A stretch of 64,000 nucleotides of DNA from Cordilura impudica (Eukaryota > Arthropoda > Insecta > Diptera > Scathophagidae). A program made the position numbers and the translations under genes. The notes under the pieces are model-generated. The model was given only the letters and a program-made list of their open reading frames with translations, did not search any database and had not been told where the DNA came from. The stretch's first letter is position 1, and every line of letters begins with the position of its first letter. Location of the stretch: the NCBI GenBank assembly GCA_963682025.1, contig OY821518.1:9429590-9493589 (forward strand). Reading direction: 5' to 3'. Below are positions 1 to 11,520 of this stretch, piece by piece.

Positions 1-712
1 AATTTCATATTTTTAGTAGGTTTCTAAACATTGATCGTATAAAAAATTTAATTTTTTACTAAGACATGTTGACATTTCGGTTGGTACATCTTCCAAGTAG
101 ATAACAAATCAATCTAAATATTTGTTCAGTTGGTCAAAATGGAATAGGAGATTAGGTTTTTGTTTGTATTTATTCTGTTTGCAAATGTAACGTTTTTATT
201 TCCAATTAATTAAATTAAAACGTATATTTTTAAGTAAATATATTTTAGTTAAATAAGTTCAAAGCATACAAATTTTGACGTCAATTAATTTTACAAAGAA
301 AACAATATGTTTAAACAATAATATTGTTTTGCTGCTGTTACTTTCTTAAAGAGTTTTACATGTTATTGCTAAGTAATAACAAATAAGACTCTCATGTTTG
401 TAATTATTGTTGTTTTGACGACATTTTATTGCGAATATTTAAAAGTTAAATTAATTCACTTCGAATAACATAAACGCCTTAAAATATACTTTAAATTATT
501 TGTTTCTTAATGGGTTATTATTATTATTATTCTCGTTTTGTGATCATTTTGTAGCTATTGTGAGTTCAATGGCTGGCTGAGCTTTTGGAAAATGTATGAT
601 AAGGTTTTTATTGTATGGTATGATAAGGTTTATTGTATGTATGAACTAGCGAAAGGGGCCATCCTCGTGTAGAAAATCTACCAGATTTTAATTAATTTAA
701 TAAAAAAAAAAA
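1..712. other. AT-rich stretch, no gene seen
   Basis: No coding or RNA feature is supported here. The only structure seen is a short TTA microsatellite near 513-531 and an A-run at 701-715 just before the first dispersed repeat. Confidence 0.5.
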
Positions 713-985
713 AAAACAAGAAAATTATAGTCGGTTTAGACGAGCTATATGATACCCCATAGCATGCGTTTAGAAACCCTATCTCTAAGGCCCAACTAAT
801 TGGATATTAAAAATAAACATAAACCAAATTTGAGTGGCATTGTTATTAATTTTTTTGCCTTCGAATATGAAAAAGTTCATATCGGATGCTATATTTATTA
901 TGGGGACTAGCTCAAAAAGTGGACCGATCCTGACCTTATTTGGTAAGGTCACTTATTTTTTTGCAAAAATATATAAATACCTCTA
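713..985 (+). repeat. CAAGTAAG...GGGTATA dispersed element, copy A1, 3'-truncated
   Basis: This matches the first third of the copies at 19136 and 42769: a near-palindromic tagtcgg...gacga block, then the segments about taaggcccaactaattgg and atgaaaaagttcatatcgg. It stops near 985, where unrelated sequence begins. It has no coding capacity; the short open frames here are incidental. Confidence 0.7.
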
Positions 986-987
986 TT

Positions 988-1628
988 TTGGCCCTTATTA
1001 TGAGTTGCATTCAATCTTCGATCTTCGCTGGCTATCGAACATCGACTATCGAATGTCAAATTCGTATTGACAGCACGAAAATTTCGTTGTACAACGAATT
1101 TTCAATCGAAAACAATTTTGGTTTCGATGCTGGATGGCAGTTTGTAAAACGTATTGAAAATATAAGTATATTATTTTAATTTCATGGGATTGATCTGCCT
1201 TGTGTGCAATGCCGCAGCAGTACATCTGAAGCAGACAGGAATTCCATAAACGCTTCTTTTCAGCCGAAAATTTGCTATAAATCTGTAAACAAATGGTATT
1301 CTTGTTAAAACCTCGCATACTTACGTACTGGAATTCACTTCTTAAATGTTGGAAGCATCTCTCATGACGAAGCATTCATTTTCATCAGACGATCATAGAA
1401 CCATAATTCCATGTTATTAAATAATTATTTTTTTTCTTTAATAAATTTGTAAACAAACAAAGTTTATTTATAGTGCCAGCTGATAGATATGTACTATTGT
1501 GAATAATCCAATTTAGTGAAACTTACAATAGCGCTATTTTATTGAATGTGCGCCATAATACCAAATGAAAATTCGTTCGATCAGTTAATTCGACCACAAT
1601 CGAAAATCGAAAGTTGCTCATAATAGAC
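988..1628. mobile_element. Possible MITE with imperfect terminal inverted repeats
   Basis: The left end (ttattatgagttgca, then ttcgat repeats) and the right end (ttgctcataatag after several tcgaaa blocks) are imperfect inverted repeats about 640 bp apart. The interior carries tcgaa-rich motifs and no transposase. No clear target duplication was found, so this could also be an unrelated pair of tcga-rich tracts. Confidence 0.35.
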
Positions 1629-1631
1629 ATC

Positions 1632-1851
1632 TTTAAGTAAATTGTATTTAAAGTTGCCACTAACACATACATAAAATTATGCATATGCTATGTGTGTGTT
1701 TATTAAATTTGTTAATGTGTTTGTTAATGAGTTTGTTTTCTTCATTCACAATAATAATAAACCAAAAAAGTATTGGTTTGGGAATTGCCTAAATTGAAAA
1801 ATATAGTTGCCTAGAAACTGCACTCGAATTTCGAGCGCTGAAATCTGCTAG
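1632..1851 (+). mobile_element. Non-autonomous Helitron H1, 5'-truncated
   Basis: The family's internal blocks are present (actaacacatacataaaat, tgtgtgtttattaaatttg). They are followed by the terminal hairpin region cactcgaatttcgagcg and the end ctgCTAG, then T. The 5' third, with the TCTATAATATTAATAG start, is missing. Copies at 40545, 42576, 52973 and 60469 define the full unit of about 350-380 bp. Confidence 0.75.
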
Positions 1852-2611
1852 TAATAACTAATTTGGAATTATTGCAAAATATGTTTTTTGCATGAATTGC
1901 AAACGATTTTTTTTAAATAGTCTAAATTTTAAGTAAATGTATAAACAAAGAACAGAAAATGAAAATTGCTTCAATGGTTCTTGAGTTATAAAATAAACTC
2001 AAAGTAAAGACTATACTTTAAAGTTGGTTAAGTCAGTGCAAAATCGCCTCACAGATATTCTAAAAAGCACAAAGAATATTCTAAAAGTTACTAGCTTAGC
2101 AATATTTAGTTTTAATTTAGTTATTTTGTTTTAATGTATGGGCATTTCCATAGACAAGAACGCGATTTTCGTAAGCCTTTGAAGTGAAAAAAAAAAATAA
2201 AGTCTTTACAATATTGTTTTTTGTTTTAATTTGACACCTTTTAGTGCAAAAGGTAGGTTGGTACCAATAAACATGAGATTAGGAAAGCGACAAAAATAGA
2301 ACACGTTTTCGACTGCATCTAAGAAAATGCAAAAATCTGCGAATTCGAAAATAATTATTTTAAAGCAATTCTTTTTTACATAAAATGCAATAATGTGGCT
2401 TTCTATTGGTAGTTGTCATGTTGTAATATTTGCATTCCTTTCTTTTTTATAACCATTAGTATTGTTTAGCACGCGACGCACAAAATTTTCCTGCCATTTT
2501 TGTAATAAGGATTAATTCAATTAATTTCAAATCAAAACTGCATTAATTACCACAAACTTCGTATTTATTTCTTACTTTATATATTGTACATTTGTGGCCC
2601 TTTGTTCGAAC

Positions 2612-2616
2612 CACAG
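2612..2616. other. Transib copy 1 left target-site duplication (cacag)
   Basis: The five bases cacag lie directly outside the terminal CACAGTG. They recur directly outside the other end at 5077-5081, as expected for the 5-bp duplications of Transib transposons. Confidence 0.85.
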
Positions 2617-5076
2617 CACAGTGGGTTGAAGAGCATGAAAAGTGAGGATTAATTCAGGGAAGACGTAACTTCAAAATATTGTTAATTTTTTTTAATGGAT
2701 ATTCATTAATGCATAAAAAACCACCATTTTAAAAAAAAAGTGGAAAAAAATTTGTTTTAACCCGTTAGGAGCTTTTTTGTGTTTTGGAAAAAATTATCTT
2801 TTCTTACAATTTTCGCTGTAACTTTGGAATAAAAAGCGATAAATTAGTAAATGAAATTGCAAGTTAGAACTTAGTTAATGTGCTTTTAGAAAAAATAAAA
2901 ATTTTTTAAAAAATAAAAAAGGAATATATATTTAATACGTATTTATATTATAAAAATTGAATTTTAAAATCCGATTTTATTTTCCAAATTCCACAAATTT
3001 AACTCAAAAAAATCACATTATAAAATAATATTATGTTTTTATTGATGAATAATTATAAGCACAAAACAAACAACCATTTCAGAAAAATTAAAAAAAAAAT
3101 TAAAAAAAAATTAATTCAATTAATATTGAATATATTGCTACATTTATAATTGAAAATTTTGTATGCATTTATTGTTATTATTTACTTTTTATTTTATATT
3201 GTTCTTATTTAAGAGAAACAAGGATCTTCCGTATTATCATCACCTTCATAAATATAATCAGCATCTTCATAATTATCATCATCAATATCTTCATTAATCT
3301 CTTCTTCATCAGAAATCTTGGGCAAAATTAATAAATCTAGTGCCATCTGTGGTATATATATATTTTTTTGGTATAATTTTTGCTTTTAGTGGTAATTAAA
3401 GGATCCGAACTAAGAAGTAACCTATTGAATATATCTTCATTTGACTTCTCCCGACTGCATTTACGAGAATAGTGTTCTCTGTAATTTTTAAAATCTTTAT
3501 TTCTAGCTTCTTGAGCTTCCTCAGATAGTTGACCTATTGGCAACAAGGCGTATCTTACTATTTCTGGCCCGTGAATAAGGAATTTATGTAAAGTTTGAGG
3601 CATATAATACCACGGATAGAGCTTAACAAAATGTCTGGCTGTATTCTGAGTATATTTTCTAAATTTTTCTACGTGAATCTCGTGCCCGCAAGATACAGCA
3701 ATAAGTATCACATGCATTCTTTCTATCAATTCTGCATCAACTTTTGTGATTTGAGCAGAAACATCTGCATTTTGAAAAAACCGTCTGGCAGTGTTGCCAT
3801 CATTAGAGTTTCCAAAACCTGGCTTTGGTTGGTCCACGATCAGTCCAGTTTTCTCTCTAAAGTCTTTTTGAATCCGTAACTTTGTTACTGAAACCATTTT
3901 TTTTATCATCATCAGACCTAGCCTGCCATTTTTTGATTGGAATTTTATATGATAAGTGAAGAAGACATTCAAAAAATCGTATCCATCCATGAAATATAGA
4001 TAAACCAAACTGTAAAGTTTCTGTATTTACTTCTTTACCAATCATTCTATCAACTGAATTAAAATCCTTGCTTGTTGAACCACAAATGTAGCACTTTTGT
4101 GTGGATGTTGTATCCGTAATAGCATTACAAACTTTTCCATCAATCATTACTAACATAAGTTTGTGATTTATTTTTATTGATTTTTCTCCTAATAAAACTA
4201 CAGAATCCAAAAGAAGTTCAATTTCGTTTTCAACCCGTTCCATTTCAAGTTTTGCAGTAGTTGCTGTTTCCTTTATAAATTCTATTTTTAAAGGTCTACA
4301 GAATCTAGTGGAAGATGGACGAGGATTTTGCCAAATTATTTTGTCATTGCAAACTAATCTCAGTGGTACAATAGATGTAATGAATACAGAAGAATCACTA
4401 GAATTTAAGCCATGAAATGCTTGTTTATAGGAACTATGTCCGGAGCTTCCATCAAATCCCCATTTAGAAAATAATGTTATTTTGGACAGTTGTTCATGGC
4501 TTAAAGAAATAATTTCGGATTTTTTCTGTTGTGTTTTCAAGCATTTTTTTTTTTAATTTTATACTGGGGACTTTTAATAAAAACTTGAATATTACATTCG
4601 TTGGCAAGTATTGGCAAAATGTCTTTTTGGAATACACAAGTAGAAATCCCATATTTTACTACAATGTAAATAATTTTACCCGATCTCATCTAGAATTACG
4701 TTGAAACTCAATCTCTTTTGAAAAAATACCCTCTTCTTAGGACAATTTTCAAAAAATTATTAAAAATATTTAAAATTTTTTCAAATACCTGAAGTTGATG
4801 CATCCATTTGAAAAAAGTTAGAATTTAAAAAAAAAATTAAAAAAAATTAAACTTGAAATATCTCGTTTTTCACTTTTTACCACTTCGAGCAAAATTAAAA
4901 AAAATTGTTGAACTTTGAGAGAGTATAGCAAGAAAAGTAAACAACTTAGAACAATAATTTTGACAGTTAGTGATGACCCATTTTATACTCTGTTACCCGG
5001 TATAAAAATTTATTACAAAATACTCATTTCAATTTTTGAATTAATCCTCACTTTTGACCCTTTTCAACCCAATGTG
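2617..5076 (-). mobile_element. Transib-family DNA transposon, copy 1 (2460 bp)
   Basis: The terminal inverted repeats begin CACAGTGGGTTGAA (left) and CACATTGGGTTGAA (right, read on the minus strand). Both continue into aaaagtgaggattaattc. The left terminus starts with the exact RAG recombination-signal heptamer CACAGTG. Flanking 5-bp duplications are cacag at 2612-2616 and 5077-5081. Inside lies a RAG1-like transposase on the minus strand that lacks its N-terminal half. At 2.46 kb the element is shorter than an autonomous copy would need to be. It is mirrored by copy 2 at 7852-10311. Confidence 0.92.
3209..4540 (-). pseudogene. RAG1-like (Transib) transposase, N-truncated and frameshifted, copy 1
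   Basis: Transib transposases are DDE recombinases related to the RAG1 core; they cut at the element's terminal repeats in the nucleus. Reading from 4540 downward, the first segment (227 codons) has SKWGFDGSSGHSSYKQ, holding the first catalytic Asp. It continues to KLMLVMIDGK, a probable second Asp, and CYIC, a zinc-binding Cys pair. The second segment (4008-3337) has DGNTARRFF and the RAG1-like PIGQLSEEAQEARNKDF, in which the Glu of QEARNK sits where RAG1 has its catalytic Glu. Two breaks are seen. One is a single-base shift at an eight-A run near 3898-3905. The other is a shift in the (AT)n run near 3355, which separates off an acidic tail (DEEEINEDIDDD) ending at 3209. No in-frame ATG opens the first segment and roughly 300 N-terminal residues of the family are absent. 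It is not functional as it stands. Confidence 0.9.
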
Positions 5077-5449
5077 CACAGGGTCAAATTGTATGGGGCC
5101 GAAAAAAATATCCATGGGTTGATCGCGATTCTGATACTATGGGATATAACAATATATTTGCCCAAGGAACCATACCTCTAAAATCATTTTCGAGCCTGGC
5201 AAAATTTCGATGAAGATATTTTCATAATATTTTCCATAATACTCATTCAAATGTAAAAAAAATTATTAAAAATGTGTATACCGGGGGTTTTTTGGGGCGG
5301 GAAATCCATTTTTCAGATTTATTTTTATTTTAACAGCCGCTAGGGGATGTTTTGTGCATTTTTGTGGATTTTTTTTTTACCTTTTTGGGGAAAATTTACG
5401 AAATTATTGCACAAATCGACGAATCTTTGACTTTCCCATATTTATTTTT

Positions 5450-6159
5450 GTAACTACCAAAAATATTTGACCTAGACCTATCTTTTATTATACCGATCGA
5501 CTCAGAATCACTTTCTGGGTCGATTTAGCGATGTCCGTCCATCCGTCTGTGTGTCCATGTAAACCTTGTAATCAAACTACAGGTCGCAAATATGACTATA
5601 TTTTGATGAAATTTGGTATATAAGCTTTTATCGGCCATAGGATGAACCTATTGAAGTTGGTGAAATTCGGTCCATGTTTAGACCTAGTGCCCATACAAAT
5701 GACCCCTACGAAATCGACATAAATTGCCATAAGATCCAAATTATCATATAGATAGTCAAATTGGGTTTGTATATGTTTATTATATCCATTAATTACTAGT
5801 CCAAAAATAATCCCTACAGGACAATACTTAGTCAGAGGCCCCATATAGAATTGCTTCCCGATCTTCACTTAAATCTATCAAAAAACAAAAATATTGCACA
5901 GATTTTTTCGAAATTTGGTTTGTATATATTTTTTCAAAATATAAGTGACTTTACAAAATATGGTCGGGATCGGTCCATTTTGCGACCTAGTCCCCATATA
6001 AATATAGCACCCGATATGAACTTTTTATGAACATATCTGCAGCCAAAAAATTAATAACAATGCCACTCAAATTCGGTTTATGCTTATTTTCTATATCCAA
6101 TTAGTTGAACCGAAGAGATAGGGTCTCTAAACCATGGTATAGGGTATTATCTTACTTGT
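5450..6159 (-). repeat. CAAGTAAG...GGGTATA dispersed element, copy A2, 3'-truncated
   Basis: Read on the minus strand, it starts CAAGTAAGATAATACCC at about 6159 and runs to accgatcgactcagaatc and atttttggtagtta near 5450. The palindrome tagtcggtctagaccgacta found in the other copies is deleted here, and the 3' gggtata end is missing. It lies in the inner part of the left arm of the inverted duplication and is mirrored by A3. Confidence 0.8.
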
Positions 6160-6181
6160 TTCCTTATGTTGATGTTTTTTT

Positions 6182-6747
6182 GTCAGAAAAGAAAACGGCA
6201 TTAGTTTTTCAGCTATAACTCAAGAACCATTGAAGCAATTTTCATTTTCTTTGTTTATACATTTACTTAAAATTTAGACTATTTAAAAAAAATCGTTTGC
6301 AATTCATGCAAAAAACATATTTTGCAATAATTCCAAATTAGTTATTACTAGCAGATTTCAGCGCTCGAAATTCGAGTGTTTTTTTGCATGAATTGCAAAC
6401 GATTTTTTTTAAATAGTCTAAATTTTAAGTAAATGTATAAACAAAGAACAGAAAATGAAAATTGCTTCAATGGTTCTTGAGTTATAGCTGAAAAACTAAT
6501 GCCGTTTTCTTTTCTGACAAAAAATGTCGCATTTTATTTGCACTTTTTAAATATTTTCAGCCTATGACTTCAAAGAGGATAATAATCGTAATTTTTTTGC
6601 ATTTTATAAACGCAGCACTTTGAGACCTTTCGATTGATGTATACGAAAGGTTCCTCTTTATTCAGAATTTATAAAAAAAACACCTTTGTAAAAAAGGGGC
6701 AAATAAAGTGCGACATTTTTAGTTAGAAAAGAAAATGGCATAAGCAA
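6182..6747. repeat. Spacer of the inverted duplication, itself a smaller palindrome
   Basis: A block of about 135 bp occurs inverted at 6183-6320 and forward at 6384-6525 (tgaattgcaaacgatttttt, aatgaaaattgcttcaatgg, agctgaaaaactaatgcc). The forward form also lies left of the arm at 1886-1989. A second, imperfect pair is gtcgcattttatttgc (6529) versus gcaaataaagtgcgac (about 6700). The segment contains no gene. Confidence 0.8.
6348..6380 (-). mobile_element. 33-bp terminal fragment of Helitron H2
   Basis: Read on the minus strand this is the Helitron 3' end only: hairpin cactcgaatttcgagcg, then tgaaatctgCTAG and T. It carries the same variant bases as H1 at 1820-1851, so it is an inverted copy of that end and not an independent insertion. 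Confidence 0.75.
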
Positions 6748-6768
6748 AAAAAACATCAACATAAGGAA

Positions 6769-7478
6769 ACAAGTAAGATAATACCCTATACCATGGTTTA
6801 GAGACCCTATCTCTTCGGTTCAACTAATTGGATATAGAAAATAAGCATAAACCGAATTTGAGTGGCATTGTTATTAATTTTTTGGCTGCAGATATGTTCA
6901 TAAAAAGTTCATATCGGGTGCTATATTTATATGGGGACTAGGTCGCAAAATGGACCGATCCCGACCATATTTTGTAAAGTCACTTATATTTTGAAAAAAT
7001 ATATACAAACCAAATTTCGAAAAAATCTGTGCAATATTTTTGTTTTTTGATAGATTTAAGTGAAGATCGGGAAGCAATTCTATATGGGGCCTCTGACTAA
7101 GTATTGTCCTGTAGGGATTATTTTTGGACTAGTAATTAATGGATATAATAAACATATACAAACCCAATTTGACTATCTATATGATAATTTGGATCTTATG
7201 GCAATTTATGTCGATTTCGTAGGGGTCATTTGTATGGGCACTAGGTCTAAACATGGACCGAATTTCACCAACTTCAATAGGTTCATCCTATGGCCGATAA
7301 AAGCTTATATACCAAATTTCATCAAAATATAGTCATATTTGCGACCTGTAGTTTGATTACAAGGTTTACATGGACACACAGACGGATGGACGGACATCGC
7401 TAAATCGACCCAGAAAGTGATTCTGAGTCGATCGGTATAATAAAAGATAGGTCTAGGTCAAATATTTTTGGTAGTTAC
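6769..7478 (+). repeat. CAAGTAAG...GGGTATA dispersed element, copy A3, 3'-truncated
   Basis: This is the mirror image of A2 in the right arm, with the same missing palindrome and the same truncated 3' end. The shared truncations show that the truncation happened before the inverted duplication. Confidence 0.8.
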
Positions 7479-7851
7479 AAAAATAAATATGGGAAAGTCA
7501 AAGATTCGTCGATTTGTGCAATAATTTCGTAAATTTTCCCCAAAAAGGTAAAAAAAAAATCCACAAAAATGCACAAAACATCCCCTAGCGGCTGTTAAAA
7601 TAAAAATAAATCTGAAAAATGGATTTCCCGCCCCAAAAAACCCCCGGTATACACATTTTTAATAATTTTTTTTACATTTGAATGAGTATTATGGAAAATA
7701 TTATGAAAATATCTTCATCGAAATTTTGCCAGGCTCGAAAATGATTTTAGAGGTATGGTTCCTTGGGCAAATATATTGTTATATCCCATAGTATCAGAAT
7801 CGCGATGAACCCATGGATATTTTTTTCGGCCCCATACAATTTGACCCTGTG

Positions 7852-10311
7852 CACATTGGGTTGAAAAGGGTCAAAAGTGAGGATTAATTCAAAAATTGAA
7901 ATGAGTATTTTGTAATAAATTTTTATACCGGGTAACAGAGTATAAAATGGGTCATCACTAACTGTCAAAATTATTGTTCTAAGTTGTTTACTTTTCTTGC
8001 TATACTCTCTCAAAGTTCAACAATTTTTTTTAATTTTGCTCGAAGTGGTAAAAAGTGAAAAACGAGATATTTCAAGTTTAATTTTTTTTAATTTTTTTTT
8101 TAAATTCTAACTTTTTTCAAATGGATGCATCAACTTCAGGTATTTGAAAAAATTTTAAATATTTTTAATAATTTTTTGAAAATTGTCCTAAGAAGAGGGT
8201 ATTTTTTCAAAAGAGATTGAGTTTCAACGTAATTCTAGATGAGATCGGGTAAAATTATTTACATTGTAGTAAAATATGGGATTTCTACTTGTGTATTCCA
8301 AAAAGACATTTTGCCAATACTTGCCAACGAATGTAATATTCAAGTTTTTATTAAAAGTCCCCAGTATAAAATTAAAAAAAAAAATGCTTGAAAACACAAC
8401 AGAAAAAATCCGAAATTATTTCTTTAAGCCATGAACAACTGTCCAAAATAACATTATTTTCTAAATGGGGATTTGATGGAAGCTCCGGACATAGTTCCTA
8501 TAAACAAGCATTTCATGGCTTAAATTCTAGTGATTCTTCTGTATTCATTACATCTATTGTACCACTGAGATTAGTTTGCAATGACAAAATAATTTGGCAA
8601 AATCCTCGTCCATCTTCCACTAGATTCTGTAGACCTTTAAAAATAGAATTTATAAAGGAAACAGCAACTACTGCAAAACTTGAAATGGAACGGGTTGAAA
8701 ACGAAATTGAACTTCTTTTGGATTCTGTAGTTTTATTAGGAGAAAAATCAATAAAAATAAATCACAAACTTATGTTAGTAATGATTGATGGAAAAGTTTG
8801 TAATGCTATTACGGATACAACATCCACACAAAAGTGCTACATTTGTGGTTCAACAAGCAAGGATTTTAATTCAGTTGATAGAATGATTGGTAAAGAAGTA
8901 AATACAGAAACTTTACAGTTTGGTTTATCTATATTTCATGGATGGATACGATTTTTTGAATGTCTTCTTCACTTATCATATAAAATTCCAATCAAAAAAT
9001 GGCAGGCTAGGTCTGATGATGATAAAAAAAATGGTTTCAGTAACAAAGTTACGGATTCAAAAAGACTTTAGAGAGAAAACTGGACTGATCGTGGACCAAC
9101 CAAAGCCAGGTTTTGGAAACTCTAATGATGGCAACACTGCCAGACGGTTTTTTCAAAATGCAGATGTTTCTGCTCAAATCACAAAAGTTGATGCAGAATT
9201 GATAGAAAGAATGCATGTGATACTTATTGCTGTATCTTGCGGGCACGAGATTCACGTAGAAAAATTTAGAAAATATACTCAGAATACAGCCAGACATTTT
9301 GTTAAGCTCTATCCGTGGTATTATATGCCTCAAACTTTACATAAATTCCTTATTCACGGGCCAGAAATAGTAAGATACGCCTTGTTGCCAATAGGTCAAC
9401 TATCTGAGGAAGCTCAAGAAGCTAGAAATAAAGATTTTAAAAATTACAGAGAACACTATTCTCGTAAATGCAGTCGGGAGAAGTCAAATGAAGATATATT
9501 CAATAGGTTACTTCTTAGTTCGGATCCTTTAATTACCACTAAAAGCAAAAATTATACCAAAAAAATATATATATACCACAGATGGCACTAGATTTATTAA
9601 TTTTGCCCAAGATTTCTGATGAAGAAGAGATTAATGAAGATATTGATGATGATAATTATGAAGATGCTGATTATATTTATGAAGGTGATGATAATACGGA
9701 AGATCCTTGTTTCTCTTAAATAAGAACAATATAAAATAAAAAGTAAATAATAACAATAAATGCATACAAAATTTTCAATTATAAATGTAGCAATATATTC
9801 AATATTAATTGAATTAATTTTTTTTTAATTTTTTTTTTAATTTTTCTGAAATGGTTGTTTGTTTTGTGCTTATAATTATTCATCAATAAAAACATAATAT
9901 TATTTTATAATGTGATTTTTTTGAGTTAAATTTGTGGAATTTGGAAAATAAAATCGGATTTTAAAATTCAATTTTTATAATATAAATACGTATTAAATAT
10001 ATATTCCTTTTTTATTTTTTAAAAAATTTTTATTTTTTCTAAAAGCACATTAACTAAGTTCTAACTTGCAATTTCATTTACTAATTTATCGCTTTTTATT
10101 CCAAAGTTACAGCGAAAATTGTAAGAAAAGATAATTTTTTCCAAAACACAAAAAAGCTCCTAACGGGTTAAAACAAATTTTTTTCCACTTTTTTCTTAAA
10201 ATGGTGGTTTTTTATGCATTAATGAATATCCATTAAAAAAAATTAACAATATTTTGAAGTTACGTCTTCCCTGAATTAATCCTCACTTTTCATGCTCTTC
10301 AACCCACTGTG
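7852..10311 (+). mobile_element. Transib-family DNA transposon, copy 2 (2460 bp)
   Basis: It begins CACATTGGGTTGAA at 7852 and ends aacccactgtg at 10311. The flanking duplications are ctgtg at 7847-7851 and 10312-10316, the complement of those at copy 1. It is an inverted duplicate of copy 1 together with its flanks, so it arose by duplication and not by a second insertion. Confidence 0.92.
8388..9719 (+). pseudogene. RAG1-like (Transib) transposase, N-truncated and frameshifted, copy 2
   Basis: The coding content matches copy 1: first-Asp motif near 8475, IDGK near 8785, CYIC near 8837, and the Glu motif SEEAQEARNK near 9403-9432. It has the same one-base shift at the A-run near 9024-9031. 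It has the same shift in the AT run near 9570, after which the acidic C-terminal tail (about 9583-9719) continues in another frame. The first frame has no ATG of its own; the ATG at 8384 is out of frame. Because the breaks are shared, inactivation came before the duplication. Confidence 0.9.
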
Positions 10312-11520
10312 CTGTGGTTCGAACAAAGGGCCACAAATGTACAATATATAAAGTAAGAAATAAATACGAAGTTTGTGGTAATTAATGCAGTTTTGATTTG
10401 AAATTAATTGAATTAATCCTTATTACAAAAATGGCAGGAAAATTTTGTGCGTCGCGTGCTAAATAATACTAATGGTTATAAAAAAGAAAGGAATGCAAAT
10501 ATTACAACATGACAACTACCAATAGAAAGCCACATTATTGCATTTTATGTAAAAAAGAATTGCTTTAAAATAATTATTTTCGAATTCGCAGATTTTTGCA
10601 TTTTCTTAGATGCAGTCGAAAACGTGTTCTATTTTTGTCGCTTTCCTAATCTCATGTTTATTGGTACCAACCTACCTTTTGCACTAAAAGGTGTCAAATT
10701 AAAACAAAAAACAATATTGTAAAGACTTTTTTATTTTTTTTTCACTTCAAAGGCTTACGAAAATCGCGTTCTTGTCTATGGAAATGCCCATATATTAAAA
10801 CAAAATAACTAAATTAAAACTAAATATTGCTAAGCTAGTAACTTTTAGAATATTCTTTGTGCTTTTTAGAATATCTGTGAGGCGATTTTGCACTGACTTA
10901 ACCAACTTTAAAGTATAGTCTTTACTTTGAGTTTATTTTATGCTGACGGATTTTGAGCTCTAGCAACTTGAACTTGGATCTTTATTATGTTCGAACCAAA
11001 TATCTTCTCCAAGGACCAGTTGTTTTGTGCTATGTTTTAAAATGTTTATGTATCCAATTTGATCCATAGGCTCAATAAATACGTAATGCCACATCCGTTG
11101 ACAACTTTTTTCTTTTAATACCGAAAATGTAAAACTTGCTTTCATCTGAAAATAAAACAGGTTCCTAAAATTCTGGAGCCTTGGTTTTACATACTCATTT
11201 CCATATGTTTTTTCTATGGCCATTAATTTTTTTTTAAATATTTTACGAACGGTATCTTCATGGATAACTTAGCCGATGCATTCTTTGATTTTAGATTTAA
11301 TTTGGGAAGCAGTGATTCTGGTATTCATTTTTACTGGCACTAAAATAGTTCGCTTTTCGCAGTCAGTTGGTTTAAAGGGGCGACCAGAACGAGGTTTTGA
11401 CAAAATTGAATTGATTGATTGTAGTTTTGAATGACGTACTGCACTGTGAAGTAGCTTCTGCCTATAATCCGGGCTATTTCATGAAACGATTTACCCACAT
11501 TTCTAAGCAAAGCATATTTA

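Larger units (their letters stand above)
1990..10940. repeat. Large inverted duplication, two ~4.19-kb arms and ~0.57-kb spacer
   Basis: The left arm (about 1990-6181) and the right arm (about 6748-10940) are reverse complements of each other. Paired features sum to 12928, so the axis is near 6464 and no net indel separates the two Transib copies. Only scattered differences were seen: one base at 5117 versus 7811, and small changes in A/T runs such as 2187-2200 versus 10729-10745. The outer ends join unrelated sequence: a 135-bp repeat on the left and a Tc1 relic on the right. The arms carry a Transib transposon plus part of a dispersed element, so the palindrome is not itself a simple transposon. 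It could be a real recent inverted duplication or an assembly fold-back. Confidence 0.93.

Noticed and set aside
2617..2623. CACAGTG heptamer as a functional V(D)J signal
   Set aside because: It is the terminus of a Transib transposon in an insect-like genome. The shared motif reflects common ancestry of the enzymes and not immune recombination.
4915..5181. An 88-codon frame mirrored at 7747-8013, possibly a small second Transib gene
   Set aside because: It spans the Transib terminus and flanking DNA. It appears twice only because of the inverted duplication, and it shows no domain.
5596..5868. A 90-codon frame mirrored at 7060-7332
   Set aside because: It lies in the A-family dispersed repeat. 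The other copies have different, broken frames at the same place.
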